Shown: piece by piece, positions 50,372-58,812 of the stretch
Position numbering within the stretch: the first letter of the stretch is position 1
Layout of the letters: every line of letters begins with the position of its first letter
Assembly: GCA_963827515.1 (NCBI GenBank)
Contig: CAWHBF010000023.1
Span: 186,001-250,000, forward strand
From: JABFSA01 sp963827515
GTDB taxonomy: Bacteria > Acidobacteriota > Vicinamibacteria > Vicinamibacterales > UBA2999
DNA length: 64,000 bases
Direction of reading: 5' to 3'
Notes under the pieces: generated by a model
Databases searched by the model: none
Seen by the model: the letters and a program-made list of their open reading frames with translations, nothing else
Told to the model about the DNA's origin: nothing
Position numbers and translations under genes: made by a program

Positions 50372-52756
50372 TCACGCGACGCCGGCTGATTTGAGCGCTG
50401 CCAGCACGCGCGCGTCCCTGAACGGCACCCGGCGAAGCCGGACGCCGGTCGCGTCATAAATCGCATTCCCCACGGCCGCGAGGGTCGTCTTGCAGACGGT
50501 TTCGCCGGCGCCATAGGGCGGCAGATCGGGCCGGCTGGGATTCGGATCGCCGTTTACCATCACGATGTCGATCGCGGCCGGCGCGTCGGTGTGCCTCAGT
50601 GTTGGATGCGTGACCCAGTCGACGCTCGTCACCTTCTCCGCGTCGAACCGAACCTCCTCGTGGAGCGCGCGACTCAACGCATAGAGCATTCCGCACTCCA
50701 GCGTGCGCCGCAGCGTTTCTGGATTGACGATCAGGCCGCAGTCGTGCGCGCAGACGAACCGTTTCACCCAGACCCGGCCTGTGCGGCGGTTCACCTCGAC
50801 CTCGGCGATCTGCGCCACGACCGTCTGATTCCGATAGGCGTAGGCGATGCCGCGCCCAGACAGGATGTCGCCGGTCGCGCGCGGCCGCGGTGACGGACGC
50901 GCCTCCCAGCCGAACGCCTCGGCTGCGGCCTTGACCACCGCGATCGAGCGAGCGCGCTTGAAACCGCTATCGTCGGCGGTGCTGGCGGTGAGGAGCTTCA
51001 TGCGGAATTCGACCGGGTCTGCTTTCGTCGCCGCGGCCAGCTCGTCGATGAACGATTCGGACGCGAACGTGACCTGCGGACCATTCGGATCCCGCAGGTT
51101 GCCTGTCCGCAGCGGTGTCTCCCAAACGAGCGGTAGGGACACCACGTGCGCCGCCATGCGCCGGTTCGGAATGGCATACATATCCGACGGCGTGGCCGCG
51201 CCACCGCGATTGGGCTCGCGCCTCATGCCGGTGAGCTGCGCGATGAGCACGGTGTCGAACTCGTTGTAACCGAGATGGTGATGGTCGGCCGCGCGCGCAT
51301 CGTAGTCGAATGCCACGAGGTTGCCCTGCGCGTCCAACCCGCCGCGCAGCGTGAAGGTGTACGCGGGGCCCTTGGTGTCCCACGCGGTCTCCTCGTGTCG
51401 CATCCACTGCACGCGCACTGGTCGCCCGAGCTCCTTTGCCAAGAACGCCGCCTCGAACCCGGCATCGTCTGCCGCCGTTCGACCGTACGCCTGCGGGCCG
51501 TCCATCCAGACCACGCGCACGCGGTCTCGCGGGATCTTCAGGAACTCCGCGACACCACTCCGCAGGCCGTACGACTTCATGTCGTTGGAGTAGATCGTCA
51601 GCTGGTCGTTGGACGGATCGGCCATCGCGTGGGCGGGCCCAAATGCAGTGTGCCCCTGGAACGGCACCTCATAGTCGGCCTGGAGTACCCTCGCCGCGGC
51701 TGCGAGCGCCGTTTCGGTGTTGCCCACGACCGCCGGCTGCATGCTGAACGTCGGCGTGGCGCCGCGCATGTAGGAGTACAGATTCTCCGACGTCGGGAAT
51801 GGTGCGGTCGCCGGCTTCTTCCAATTGACCTTCAACTGCTGAGCGGCCCGAATCGCCTGCTCCTCCCGCTCGCAGACGACCGCGACATAGTTGCCCTTGC
51901 TCACGACTTTCACGAAGCCGGGAATGCCGCGCACAGAGGACTCGTCGATGCTGACGAGCGTTGCGCCGGCCACTGGGGGTTTGACGTTGCGGGCGTGCAC
52001 CATGCCAGGCAGCTTGACGTCGACCGCCCACTTCAGCGACCCGTCCACCTTGGCTGGAATGTCGTAGCGCTGCGGTGACTGGCCGACGACCTTGAGTTGC
52101 TGGACGTCCTTGATCTTGGCCAGGCCGGTGGTGGTGTCGGTATTCTTGCCGGTCAGCGTGACGTTGAACTTCCTCCCGCCGATGAGATCGCCGTAGGTAA
52201 TCCGCTTCGACGGATCCGCCTGCACCGAGATCACGCCGTCGCTCACCACGAGTTCGCTGCTCCGCACACCGAATCGCTGCGACGCCATGTCGAGCAAGAC
52301 GCGCCGGGCCTCGGCCGCCACCCGCCGCATCGGCCACCCATCGGTCTGCAGGGCATCGGAACCACCCGACCCACCCTGATCGACCGTGACGTCCGTCGTC
52401 CCCATGACACAACTCGTCCGGTCGTACGCGATGTCGAGCTCGTCGGCCATGATCTGGCGGAAGGCAGTCCCCGTGCCCTGGCCGAGATCGGTCTTCCCGA
52501 CATAGAACGTCGCGGTGTTGTCCTGACGAATCGCAATCCAGGAGTCGAGCTGGAGGAAGTCGAGGTCCGGATAGGGTCCCGCGCCCTGAGCGGCGCTGAG
52601 CACCACCTCTGCGAGAGGACTGCCGGGAGCGACCGCCATCGCGCTGAAGCCCACGACGAGGAGGCCCGAGGTTTTCAGGAAATCCCTGCGCGAGGTCTCC
52701 GTCGCGGTTTCGACGGCCTGTTCGAGATTGGCTGGATTCTTGGTGATAGGGGTCAT
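50372..52756 (-). CDS. Tat-exported molybdenum hydroxylase large subunit (IorB/xanthine dehydrogenase family)
   Basis: 794 residues from ATG 52754-52756. The Tat signal is SRRDFLKTSGLLVVG. The large aldehyde-oxidase fold binds molybdopterin: GKTDLGQGTGTAFRQIMADEL, QGGSGGSDALQTDGWPMRR, FQGHTAFGPAHAMAD, MRHEETAWDTKGPAYTF, TPLRTGNLRDPNGPQ and CAHDCGLIVNPETLRRTLECG, then PYGAGETVCKTTLAAVGNAI with the conserved catalytic Glu. The single-chain, signal-bearing form matches the isoquinoline 1-oxidoreductase (IorB) and periplasmic aldehyde dehydrogenase branch. The substrate is unknown. It overlaps the 2Fe-2S subunit gene by ATGA; there is no FAD subunit. Confidence 0.9.
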   Translation of the reverse strand: MTPITKNPANLEQAVETATETSRRDFLKTSGLLVVGFSAMAVAPGSPLAEVVLSAAQGAGPYPDLDFLQLDSWIAIRQDNTATFYVGKTDLGQGTGTAFRQIMADELDIAYDRTSCVMGTTDVTVDQGGSGGSDALQTDGWPMRRVAAEARRVLLDMASQRFGVRSSELVVSDGVISVQADPSKRITYGDLIGGRKFNVTLTGKNTDTTTGLAKIKDVQQLKVVGQSPQRYDIPAKVDGSLKWAVDVKLPGMVHARNVKPPVAGATLVSIDESSVRGIPGFVKVVSKGNYVAVVCEREEQAIRAAQQLKVNWKKPATAPFPTSENLYSYMRGATPTFSMQPAVVGNTETALAAAARVLQADYEVPFQGHTAFGPAHAMADPSNDQLTIYSNDMKSYGLRSGVAEFLKIPRDRVRVVWMDGPQAYGRTAADDAGFEAAFLAKELGRPVRVQWMRHEETAWDTKGPAYTFTLRGGLDAQGNLVAFDYDARAADHHHLGYNEFDTVLIAQLTGMRREPNRGGAATPSDMYAIPNRRMAAHVVSLPLVWETPLRTGNLRDPNGPQVTFASESFIDELAAATKADPVEFRMKLLTASTADDSGFKRARSIAVVKAAAEAFGWEARPSPRPRATGDILSGRGIAYAYRNQTVVAQIAEVEVNRRTGRVWVKRFVCAHDCGLIVNPETLRRTLECGMLYALSRALHEEVRFDAEKVTSVDWVTHPTLRHTDAPAAIDIVMVNGDPNPSRPDLPPYGAGETVCKTTLAAVGNAIYDATGVRLRRVPFRDARVLAALKSAGVA

Positions 52757-53217
52757 GCGGTCACCTTCGCGGCACGCTTGATGGCTGCCTGGATCCGGTA
52801 GTACGTCATGCACCGACACAGAGTCCCCGCCATGCCCTGCCGAATCTGCGCGTCCGTGGGATTCGGATTCTTGTCCAGCAGAACCTTCGCCGTGAGGATC
52901 TGGCCGTTCTGACAGAAGCCGCATTGCGGCACCTGCTCGTCGATCCAGGCCTGCTGCAGCGGGTGGAGCACACCGTTCTGCGCCAAACCCTCGAGGGTCG
53001 TGATCTCCGCCCCCTGGACGGCAGACACCGGCCTGGTACACGACCGGACCGCCTCTCCCTTGATGATGACGGTGCAGGCCCCGCACTGCCCGAGACCACA
53101 CCCGAATCTCGGTCCCTGAACACCAACATCGTTGCGCAGGATGTAGAGCAACGGAGTGGATAGATCGACGTCCAGTGCATGCGCTTTGCCGTTTACGTTC
53201 AGAGTGATCTTGCTCAT
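52753..53217 (-). CDS. 2Fe-2S subunit of the molybdenum hydroxylase (IorA-like)
   Basis: 154 residues. The N-terminal plant-type 2Fe-2S cluster has Cys40, Cys45, Cys48 and Cys60 (CGLGQCGACT); the C-terminal helical cluster has Cys99, Cys102, Cys134 and Cys136 (CGFCQNGQ, TLCRCM). All eight ligands are present. It transfers electrons from the molybdenum site to an external acceptor, probably a cytochrome, and travels with the Tat-exported large subunit. It is the first gene of a two-gene operon. Confidence 0.94.
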   Translation of the reverse strand: MSKITLNVNGKAHALDVDLSTPLLYILRNDVGVQGPRFGCGLGQCGACTVIIKGEAVRSCTRPVSAVQGAEITTLEGLAQNGVLHPLQQAWIDEQVPQCGFCQNGQILTAKVLLDKNPNPTDAQIRQGMAGTLCRCMTYYRIQAAIKRAAKVTA

Positions 53218-53377
53218 CGGCTATTCGTCTCCATCCGAGCTGACCCGTAGACGCTGTCCCCCACGACCAGCGATGCCACGTGCAGGCTGCAGTCTCTCTC
53301 CGGCGCACGAGGAAATCAAGGGCAGAGCCGCGTGGCCTATCGAGCCGTGCTACCGCGCCCGATATGCGGGTGGCACA

Positions 53378-53596
53378 ATGACCTGCATTGTTGTAAAACG
53401 AGGCGAGTTTGCCCACTACGACCGGCTCTACCGGGCCTTTGGCGACCGTGTTCCGGTCGTGTGGGACCGACGACGGGATGTGCGCCGGCCTGCTGGTGAC
53501 GGCGATGAGAACCCGCGGCCCAGGGAGCGCCGGAGTTCCCTTCCGACCAGCTGGGAGGCCCTCGGATTCGTCGTTACCCACGGCCCGGCGTCCTAG
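53378..53596 (+). CDS. Small Arg-rich hypothetical protein
   Basis: 72 residues from ATG 53378. The sequence begins MTCIVVKRGEFAHYDRLYRAF, then DRVPVVWDRRRDVRR, an Arg-rich linker and SWEALGFVVTHG. VVWDRR..RR followed by a second RR cluster and a W-x(4)-FVVxHG end looks like a recurring small Acidobacteriota protein, from memory only. It is soluble, has no signal peptide and the role is unknown. The preceding 160 bases (53218-53377) hold nothing I recognise. Confidence 0.5.
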   Translation: MTCIVVKRGEFAHYDRLYRAFGDRVPVVWDRRRDVRRPAGDGDENPRPRERRSSLPTSWEALGFVVTHGPAS

Positions 53597-53639
53597 GGAT
53601 CACCCCTTGGCCCCCTGATACCCGCCCGGCCCTCCGGTC

Positions 53640-54266
53640 ATGAAGCTGACCCTCCGTCCGCTCGTCGTCTTGATAGGCGTTGGCGTACTGGTCGGTGTCT
53701 GGGCACTCCGGTCGGACACTCCAGGTGCGGCCAGACCCACGAACGGTCAGGGCATCATCGTCTTCGGCGACAGCCTCGTCGCCGGCCGCGGCGCACGTGC
53801 CGGTCAAGACTTCGTTTCTGTGCTCTCGAGGCGCCTCGGCACCACGATCGTCAATGCCGGCCAGAGTGGTGACACCACGGGCGCGGCCCTCGCCCGGCTT
53901 AAACGAGACGTGCTGGCGCTCAACCCGCGGATCGTGGTCGTACTGCTCGGGGGCAACGATTACCTGAGACGGATACCCACCAAAGAGACGTTCGCCAATC
54001 TCGACAGCATCGTCGATCAGATCCGCGAACACGGGGCGGCGGTTGTGGTGGTGGGCGTCGCGGTCGGACTGATGACCGACCCCTATCGTGCGGAATACGA
54101 AGCACTGGCCGAACGAAGGTCAGCGGGCCTCGTCCCAGACATTCTGGACGGCATCATCGGCCACGCCGATCTGATGTCTGACTCGATCCACCCGAACGGA
54201 CGCGGCTACGCGATGATCGCCGACCGTCTGGAGCCAATCCTCCGTGACCTGACGCGGTCTGAATGA
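53640..54266 (+). CDS. Membrane-anchored or exported SGNH/GDSL esterase (TesA-like)
   Basis: 208 residues with an N-terminal hydrophobic segment (LVVLIGVGVLVGVWAL). SGNH hydrolase blocks are all present: Ser45 in VFGDSLVAGRG, Gly in NAGQSGDTT, Asn106 in LLGGNDYLR and Asp180-x-x-His183 in DSIHPNGRGYAMIA. This is the arylesterase/TesA (lysophospholipase L1) branch. It converges on the oxygenase gene with a 9-base gap. Confidence 0.88.
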   Translation: MKLTLRPLVVLIGVGVLVGVWALRSDTPGAARPTNGQGIIVFGDSLVAGRGARAGQDFVSVLSRRLGTTIVNAGQSGDTTGAALARLKRDVLALNPRIVVVLLGGNDYLRRIPTKETFANLDSIVDQIREHGAAVVVVGVAVGLMTDPYRAEYEALAERRSAGLVPDILDGIIGHADLMSDSIHPNGRGYAMIADRLEPILRDLTRSE

Positions 54267-54275
54267 GGTTGGAGA

Positions 54276-55097
54276 TCAATACGCCCGGTCAGGATCGGTC
54301 AGGTCGGACCAATCCGCGGCCTGCTCCGGCGGCAACCGGCGGACGAGGCGTGCAACCTTGGACTTCGTCGGTCCCACATAGAACTGGTAGGCGTAGCGTT
54401 CGGACTGCTGGGCGTCGGGCGGAATGCCAGCCCCATGCGCCATGCCCGGAACGTTCATGAAGACAAGGGCCGAGTTCGCAACGGACGGCACCGTCCGCAC
54501 GAGTTCAGCCCGAGCACCGTGTGCTTCCGGATAGTAGGTCTTCATGAACGGCGCGTGCCGGTCGTTCTCGACACGATAGAGTTCCGTGCCGTATTCCTGG
54601 CTGTCACCAGGACGTGCGAGATAGATGAGGCCGGTGAGTGCGGCAATCTTCATGTCCCGGTGCGGTTTGAGCCTGTAACCGGGCCGGCGCAGCATGAGCC
54701 GTCCACTGAGAGCGTGATGACGAAGCGCCAGCGCCTCGTCGCCAAGCTCTGGACCGAAGAGCGCCCGATACGACGCCTCGAGAAAAGGGTGGAACGACTC
54801 GAGCAGCAACGGCTTCAACAGCGCATCGACGATGTCGTTGTGAAACGCTGACCATGCGTCACGCGACCGCTCCGAACCATTCGTCGTCCTGAGCGGATCG
54901 AAGTTCGCCTTCACCCGGTCGGCGACCTCGAAGGCTTCGGGGGGCGGCATCGTATCCAGGAGCTGCCTGTATGTCTCCATCGGCAGCAGATCGGCGATCA
55001 CCATGTGCGGCCCAGGCTCCGTGACGAGCGTCGCCGCAGCCACCGCCCTCTGAAGGTGCAGCGCCAGTGCGTCCGGATTCTGAAGGTCGGTGCTCAC
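54276..55097 (-). CDS. 2OG-Fe(II) oxygenase-like protein, second copy
   Basis: 273 residues. It is paralogous to 23671-24738 but lacks the coiled coil. Shared landmarks are HMVIADLLPMETYRQLLDTMPP, GRLMLRRPGYRLKPHRDMKIAALTGLIYLA, YGTELYRV, SALVFMNVPGMAHGAGIP and RYAYQFYVG. The KPHRD, AHGAG and RYAYQF elements are the likely iron and 2OG ligands. Start is GTG 55097. It is divergent from a sulfotransferase gene, which suggests glycan or small-molecule tailoring. Confidence 0.75.
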   Translation of the reverse strand: MSTDLQNPDALALHLQRAVAAATLVTEPGPHMVIADLLPMETYRQLLDTMPPPEAFEVADRVKANFDPLRTTNGSERSRDAWSAFHNDIVDALLKPLLLESFHPFLEASYRALFGPELGDEALALRHHALSGRLMLRRPGYRLKPHRDMKIAALTGLIYLARPGDSQEYGTELYRVENDRHAPFMKTYYPEAHGARAELVRTVPSVANSALVFMNVPGMAHGAGIPPDAQQSERYAYQFYVGPTKSKVARLVRRLPPEQAADWSDLTDPDRAY

Positions 55098-55172
55098 GGT
55101 AGTGCTCTTTCAAAGGGCCGAGCGACGTGTCGTTGGCGCCTCATCGTAGCACCGCCGAACGGGTTAGAGTAG

Positions 55173-55274
55173 GAAGCAACATGGTGGTCGCGCGACATTC
55201 TGCCGCCTGATTTCTACGAATTCCTGATGTCCAGTCTGCCACCCCCGACCCGGCTGGGAGAGCGTCATCTGTGA
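55173..55274 (+). pseudogene. Fragment of a third 2OG-oxygenase-like gene
   Basis: A 33-codon open stretch after a TAG (55170-55172) reads TWWSRDILPPDFYEFLMSSLPPP and ends at TGA 55272-55274. The D-x-LPP-x-x-Y-x-x-L-x-x-x-LPP pattern matches the N-terminal landmark of both 2OG paralogues (DDLLPAAYYDALIAALPP; ADLLPMETYRQLLDTMPP). There is no start codon in frame. Its stop overlaps the sulfotransferase GTG start (GTGA), as if it was once the upstream gene of that operon. It could also be a stretch cut by an indel. Confidence 0.45.
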
Positions 55275-56245
55275 GGCATCTGCTCATCGTGTCGTTGTCA
55301 CGAAGCGGAGGCAAGTTGATGCGGACGCTCCTCGATGGTCATCCGGACATCAACGCTTTTCCGTACGAACACTGGAATCGCAAGTCGAAGAACGAGATCC
55401 CGACGCATCGGATGGAGGCGTTTGCCCGCATGCCCGCCGAGGAACAGTTCGAGACGGCGGGAGCCGCGCAAGCCGAGAAGAAGCTCCTCCGTGTGCACCA
55501 ACCCTCGCTGGTGGCGGAGGTGATGCGGGCCTGGCGAGCCGAAACGGTTGGAGCCAAAACGCTCCCAGCCATGTACGAAGGTCTGGCGCACACGTACTTT
55601 CCCGCGATCGGAAGAGCCAGGGACGCCTTCGTCGTGAATCACTGCGGAAGCCTGTGCCGCTTCACCAGGGCTCAGCTGGATGGCGTGTACGGGCAGGGCA
55701 CACACCTGCTCACGATTCGGGATCCCCGCGCCGTCTTCACGTCTATGCAGGGTCTGCTCGATCTCAAGTTCTCGCCCGAGCGGATTCAGAACGGCGCGGT
55801 CTCACCTTCGAGGCTCGAGCGGCATCTGAAGAAGCTGGAAACGATCGATTCAGCATCAGGATACCTTCGGGAGTTTTGCGAGGACTACCGGAACATGGTG
55901 GCCAACTACGCGGCGTGCCCAGACGTCATCAGCATCCGATTCGAAGATCTCGTGACATCACCAGAGATCAACATGCGACGGCTCGCGCAACGGATGGGCA
56001 TTCGGTGGGACGCGACGCTCCTCGAACCAACCCAACTCGGCAGGTCCCGCTCACCGAACTCGTCCTTCGACAGAGAGGGCGCCACGATCCATGAGGGTGC
56101 GGCCAGTGACTGGGTCGAGCGCATCGCGCCGGCGACGAAACAATACATCGAGGGCACGCTTGCGGCTGAGATGGCGGCGCTCGGATACCAGCGAGCGGAC
56201 GAGATCGGGCGGACGGTGCTCGATGCGGCGCCGTTGCTCCAGTAG
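55271..56245 (+). CDS. Sulfotransferase-family protein
   Basis: 324 residues from GTG 55271. The 5'-phosphosulfate loop reads LLIVSLSRSGGKLMRTLLDGHPDI at the N-terminus; the 3'-phosphate region is LLTIRDPRAVFTSMQGLL with Arg and Ser, and ISIRFEDLVTSPEINMRRLAQRMGI follows. It transfers sulfate from PAPS to a glycan, lipid or small molecule. The substrate is unknown. It is adjacent to 2OG oxygenase-type genes. Confidence 0.85.
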   Translation: MRHLLIVSLSRSGGKLMRTLLDGHPDINAFPYEHWNRKSKNEIPTHRMEAFARMPAEEQFETAGAAQAEKKLLRVHQPSLVAEVMRAWRAETVGAKTLPAMYEGLAHTYFPAIGRARDAFVVNHCGSLCRFTRAQLDGVYGQGTHLLTIRDPRAVFTSMQGLLDLKFSPERIQNGAVSPSRLERHLKKLETIDSASGYLREFCEDYRNMVANYAACPDVISIRFEDLVTSPEINMRRLAQRMGIRWDATLLEPTQLGRSRSPNSSFDREGATIHEGAASDWVERIAPATKQYIEGTLAAEMAALGYQRADEIGRTVLDAAPLLQ

Positions 56246-56247
56246 GG

Positions 56248-57099
56248 TTACTTGAGGCTCGTCCCGCCTCCCGGCTTGATGCCGGACGCCGCACCGTACT
56301 GGTTGTCTTCGAGGCAGATGAACTCCATCAGTTCTCCGCCACCTGTCTTCAAATCCGGACGCAGCAACCGAGCCCTGAATGTCATCGTCAGAGGCCTCGA
56401 GAAAGCGCCAGGGTCGTCAAGCGTAAACACGTGCCTCAGCCCTCCCCAGCTCATCCGGGTGTAACGCTCCACCGTGTGCATCTGCTCGGTGTGCGGGGTG
56501 CCTCGACTGTCCATCCAGAACTTGTCGTTGTAGCCGACGGTGTCGACGACCAGCGTGTCGCCCTCCCACTGACCGATCGAATGCCCCCACCAGGTCGGAA
56601 TCGGGTCCTGTGGATGCCCGCGGCCGTCCATGTAGATCACACGGTGCGCGCCGGCATCACCCGTTTCGTGGAGCACATAGATGTGCGACAGCCCCTTGGA
56701 CGTGTAGGACATCGCGAACTTCCACGGATAGGGATTGGAACGAGGTACACCCATCGGCAAGCAGGCCGTGTACGGCTCCTGTTCCTCGCGACGGTTGTCC
56801 CTCAGCTCCTTCGCCCACGGCAGCAGCGGCAACTCACCCGGCTTGAAGCCGCCCTCGAGTTCGATGTCGACATTGGAGCCGCCGCCGACCCAGGGGCCGG
56901 TGAGATCCACCTTGCCATCCGGAAGTCGTGGAATGGGCTGGCTGTCGGCCTGCGCATCCGGCACGGTCGGCGAGGGCAGAAAGATGTAACCCACCTGTCC
57001 CGCCGGTCCAGGGGCTACGCCACCTTGCTGCTGGGACTGCACGACCGACGACAGTGCCAGCAGCAGAAGAGCGATGGATGCGCACAACAGTTTCTTCAT
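56248..57099 (-). CDS. Secreted protein of the WEGDTLVVDT-type family, solitary copy
   Basis: 283 residues from ATG 57097-57099, which starts a clean signal peptide (KKLLCASIALLLLALSSVVQSQ). Landmarks are PRLPDGKVDLTGPWVGGG, KPGELPLLPWAKELRDNR, CLPMGVPRSNPYPWKF, GHSIGQWEGDTLVVDTVGYN, DSRGTPHTEQMHTVERY and DPGAFSRPL. It is very similar to 6262-7074. Unlike the other copies no DUF6152 gene is next to it. It converges on the sulfotransferase gene with a 2-base gap. Function unknown. Confidence 0.85.
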   Translation of the reverse strand: MKKLLCASIALLLLALSSVVQSQQQGGVAPGPAGQVGYIFLPSPTVPDAQADSQPIPRLPDGKVDLTGPWVGGGSNVDIELEGGFKPGELPLLPWAKELRDNRREEQEPYTACLPMGVPRSNPYPWKFAMSYTSKGLSHIYVLHETGDAGAHRVIYMDGRGHPQDPIPTWWGHSIGQWEGDTLVVDTVGYNDKFWMDSRGTPHTEQMHTVERYTRMSWGGLRHVFTLDDPGAFSRPLTMTFRARLLRPDLKTGGGELMEFICLEDNQYGAASGIKPGGGTSLK

Positions 57100-57185
57100 C
57101 GTTTGCCGTCTCGATTTGCCGTGCCCACTATCGATCAACTGTTACCCGAAAGACAACTGGATCAAGCCTATGCGGCCCGGTCGTG

Positions 57186-58601
57186 TCAGACCCGCTGAAT
57201 CTTGAGGACGTTCGATGGCCCCCGAGCGAGGTCCGGGGTAATGCTGATGACAACGATGGTGGAGGCCAGTGGGATAGCTCCGCGGGCGACCAGCATCTGA
57301 CCGATACGGCTGGCCGCTTCGCTGACACCGCCGTCCAGGTCCGCAACCACCGGCACGACGCCCCACGCCAAGGCGAGGCGCCGCGCGATCTCCGGCTGAT
57401 CCGTCGCGGCAAAAATCGGCACGCGCGGGCGCAATGCGGACAGGAGCCTCGCCGTCTTGCCTCCGCGCGTCATCGCCACAATCGCCGTGGCGTCGCCGCG
57501 CGACACGAGAGTGACCGCCGCTTCGCAGATCGCACGACCATGGCCGCCGAGCGCTTGTGATCCCTCGAGCGCGACCGGCTCACCAGGCGGGCCTTCCTCG
57601 GCGTCGCGGATGATTGCGTCCAGCATCTCTACGGCCTTGATCGGATGCAGACCGGCGGCAGTCTCCCCCGCCAGCATGATGGCGTCAACGCCGGAATCCA
57701 CGGCGTGGGCCGCGTCGCTGACCTCCGCCCGCGTGGGCCGCGGCTCGGTCCGCATCGACTCGAGCACCTGCGTCGCCACGATCACCGGGATGCCGAGCGC
57801 CAGCGCCCGTCTGGTGACTTCCTTCTGGACGCGCGGCACGTGCTCCAGCGGCAGCTCGAGTCCGAGATCTCCGCGCGCCACCATGACCGCGTCGGTCTCC
57901 CCGAGAATCTCCTCGAGATTCGACACGGCTTCTGGTCGTTCGAGCTTCGCGACCAGCCGGATGTGCGACCCGCCCACTGCTTGAAGCCGTGCGCGCGCAA
58001 ATCGCAGGTCCTCGACACGCTGCACGAAACTCAGCGCCATGAAATCCACGCCGAGGCGAACGCCGAACTCCAGATCTTCGGCATCCTTGGGTGTCAGGCC
58101 GTTCGATGGGAGCACCACTCCGGGCAGGTTGATGCCCTTGTGCTCACCGAGCAAACCTCCATGGACGACGACGGTGTCCACGCGACCTGCGCTGGCCCCC
58201 TCGACTCGTAGTTGAATTCGACCGTCGTCCAGCAGCAACCTATCGCCGCGCTTGACCGCGTCAGCCAGCTCGGCGTACGTCGTCGACACGTGTCCTGGAC
58301 CGCCGAGTTCATCACCGATGACGATATGGAGCGGATCGCCTTGCCGCAGTTCGATCGGCGTACCACCAGGCAGCAAGCCCGTGCGAATCTTCGGACCCGC
58401 GAGATCCTGCAGGATGGCCACGCATCGCCCCTGACGATCCGCTTCGGCGCGGATGCGACGAAATAGATCGGCGTGGCTCTCGTGCGTGCCGTGAGAGAAA
58501 TTCAGACGGAACACGTCCACGCCTGCAGCCACGAGATCGTGGATTCCCGCGTCACTGCTCGTTGCCGGCCCCATCGTCGCGACGATCTTGGTTCGTCTCA
58601 C
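57186..58601 (-). CDS. pyk: Pyruvate kinase
   Basis: About 471 residues from GTG 58599-58601, giving the usual opening (V/M)RRTKIVATMGPATS; an ATG at 58625 is also in frame. It transfers phosphate from PEP to ADP. Motifs are FRLNFSHGTHESH, LQDLAGPKIRTG, FMALSFVQRVEDL, VAKLERPEAV (catalytic Lys), MVARGDLGLELPLEHVP, VIVATQVLESM and AVDSGVDAIMLAGETAAG. The C-terminal domain is GKTARLLSALRPRVPI. It is divergent from the amidase cluster with only 22 bases between start codons. Confidence 0.94.
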   Translation of the reverse strand: MRRTKIVATMGPATSSDAGIHDLVAAGVDVFRLNFSHGTHESHADLFRRIRAEADRQGRCVAILQDLAGPKIRTGLLPGGTPIELRQGDPLHIVIGDELGGPGHVSTTYAELADAVKRGDRLLLDDGRIQLRVEGASAGRVDTVVVHGGLLGEHKGINLPGVVLPSNGLTPKDAEDLEFGVRLGVDFMALSFVQRVEDLRFARARLQAVGGSHIRLVAKLERPEAVSNLEEILGETDAVMVARGDLGLELPLEHVPRVQKEVTRRALALGIPVIVATQVLESMRTEPRPTRAEVSDAAHAVDSGVDAIMLAGETAAGLHPIKAVEMLDAIIRDAEEGPPGEPVALEGSQALGGHGRAICEAAVTLVSRGDATAIVAMTRGGKTARLLSALRPRVPIFAATDQPEIARRLALAWGVVPVVADLDGGVSEAASRIGQMLVARGAIPLASTIVVISITPDLARGPSNVLKIQRV

Positions 58602-58623
58602 AATCACCAGCTTACAATGTCCC

Positions 58624-58812
58624 ATGGCCTCGGCAGTAACGATCGACGCGTGGTTGGAGAAGGCTCTGCAGGATGCGGAGCGTCGAGACCTGCCCGCACT
58701 GAAACCGCTTCTGGAAGCGCTGGCCCGATCGATGTCCGCATTGAGAGCCGCCGACTGGAACGACGACGTCGCCGGGAACGTCCGCGACACTCGTAACCCC
58801 GATGCCTGCTGA
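58624..58812 (+). CDS. Small AtzG/DUF4089-like protein upstream of the amidase
   Basis: 62 residues from ATG 58624 within CCATGG. It is a helical protein (IDAWLEKALQDAERRDLPALKPLLEALARSM). The pattern of a small helical protein overlapping an amidase start fits AtzG/DUF4089 or GatC-like partners, but similarity is weak. TACAAT (58613-58618) stands five bases before the ATG with no ribosome site, suggesting a leaderless transcript. The stop overlaps the amidase start by 11 bases, implying coupled translation and a complex. Confidence 0.6.
   Translation: MASAVTIDAWLEKALQDAERRDLPALKPLLEALARSMSALRAADWNDDVAGNVRDTRNPDAC

Noticed and set aside
50372..53581. 1069-residue form of the molybdenum hydroxylase large subunit
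   Set aside because: The extra 275 residues are the out-of-frame reading of the 2Fe-2S subunit gene; the Tat signal starts at 52756.
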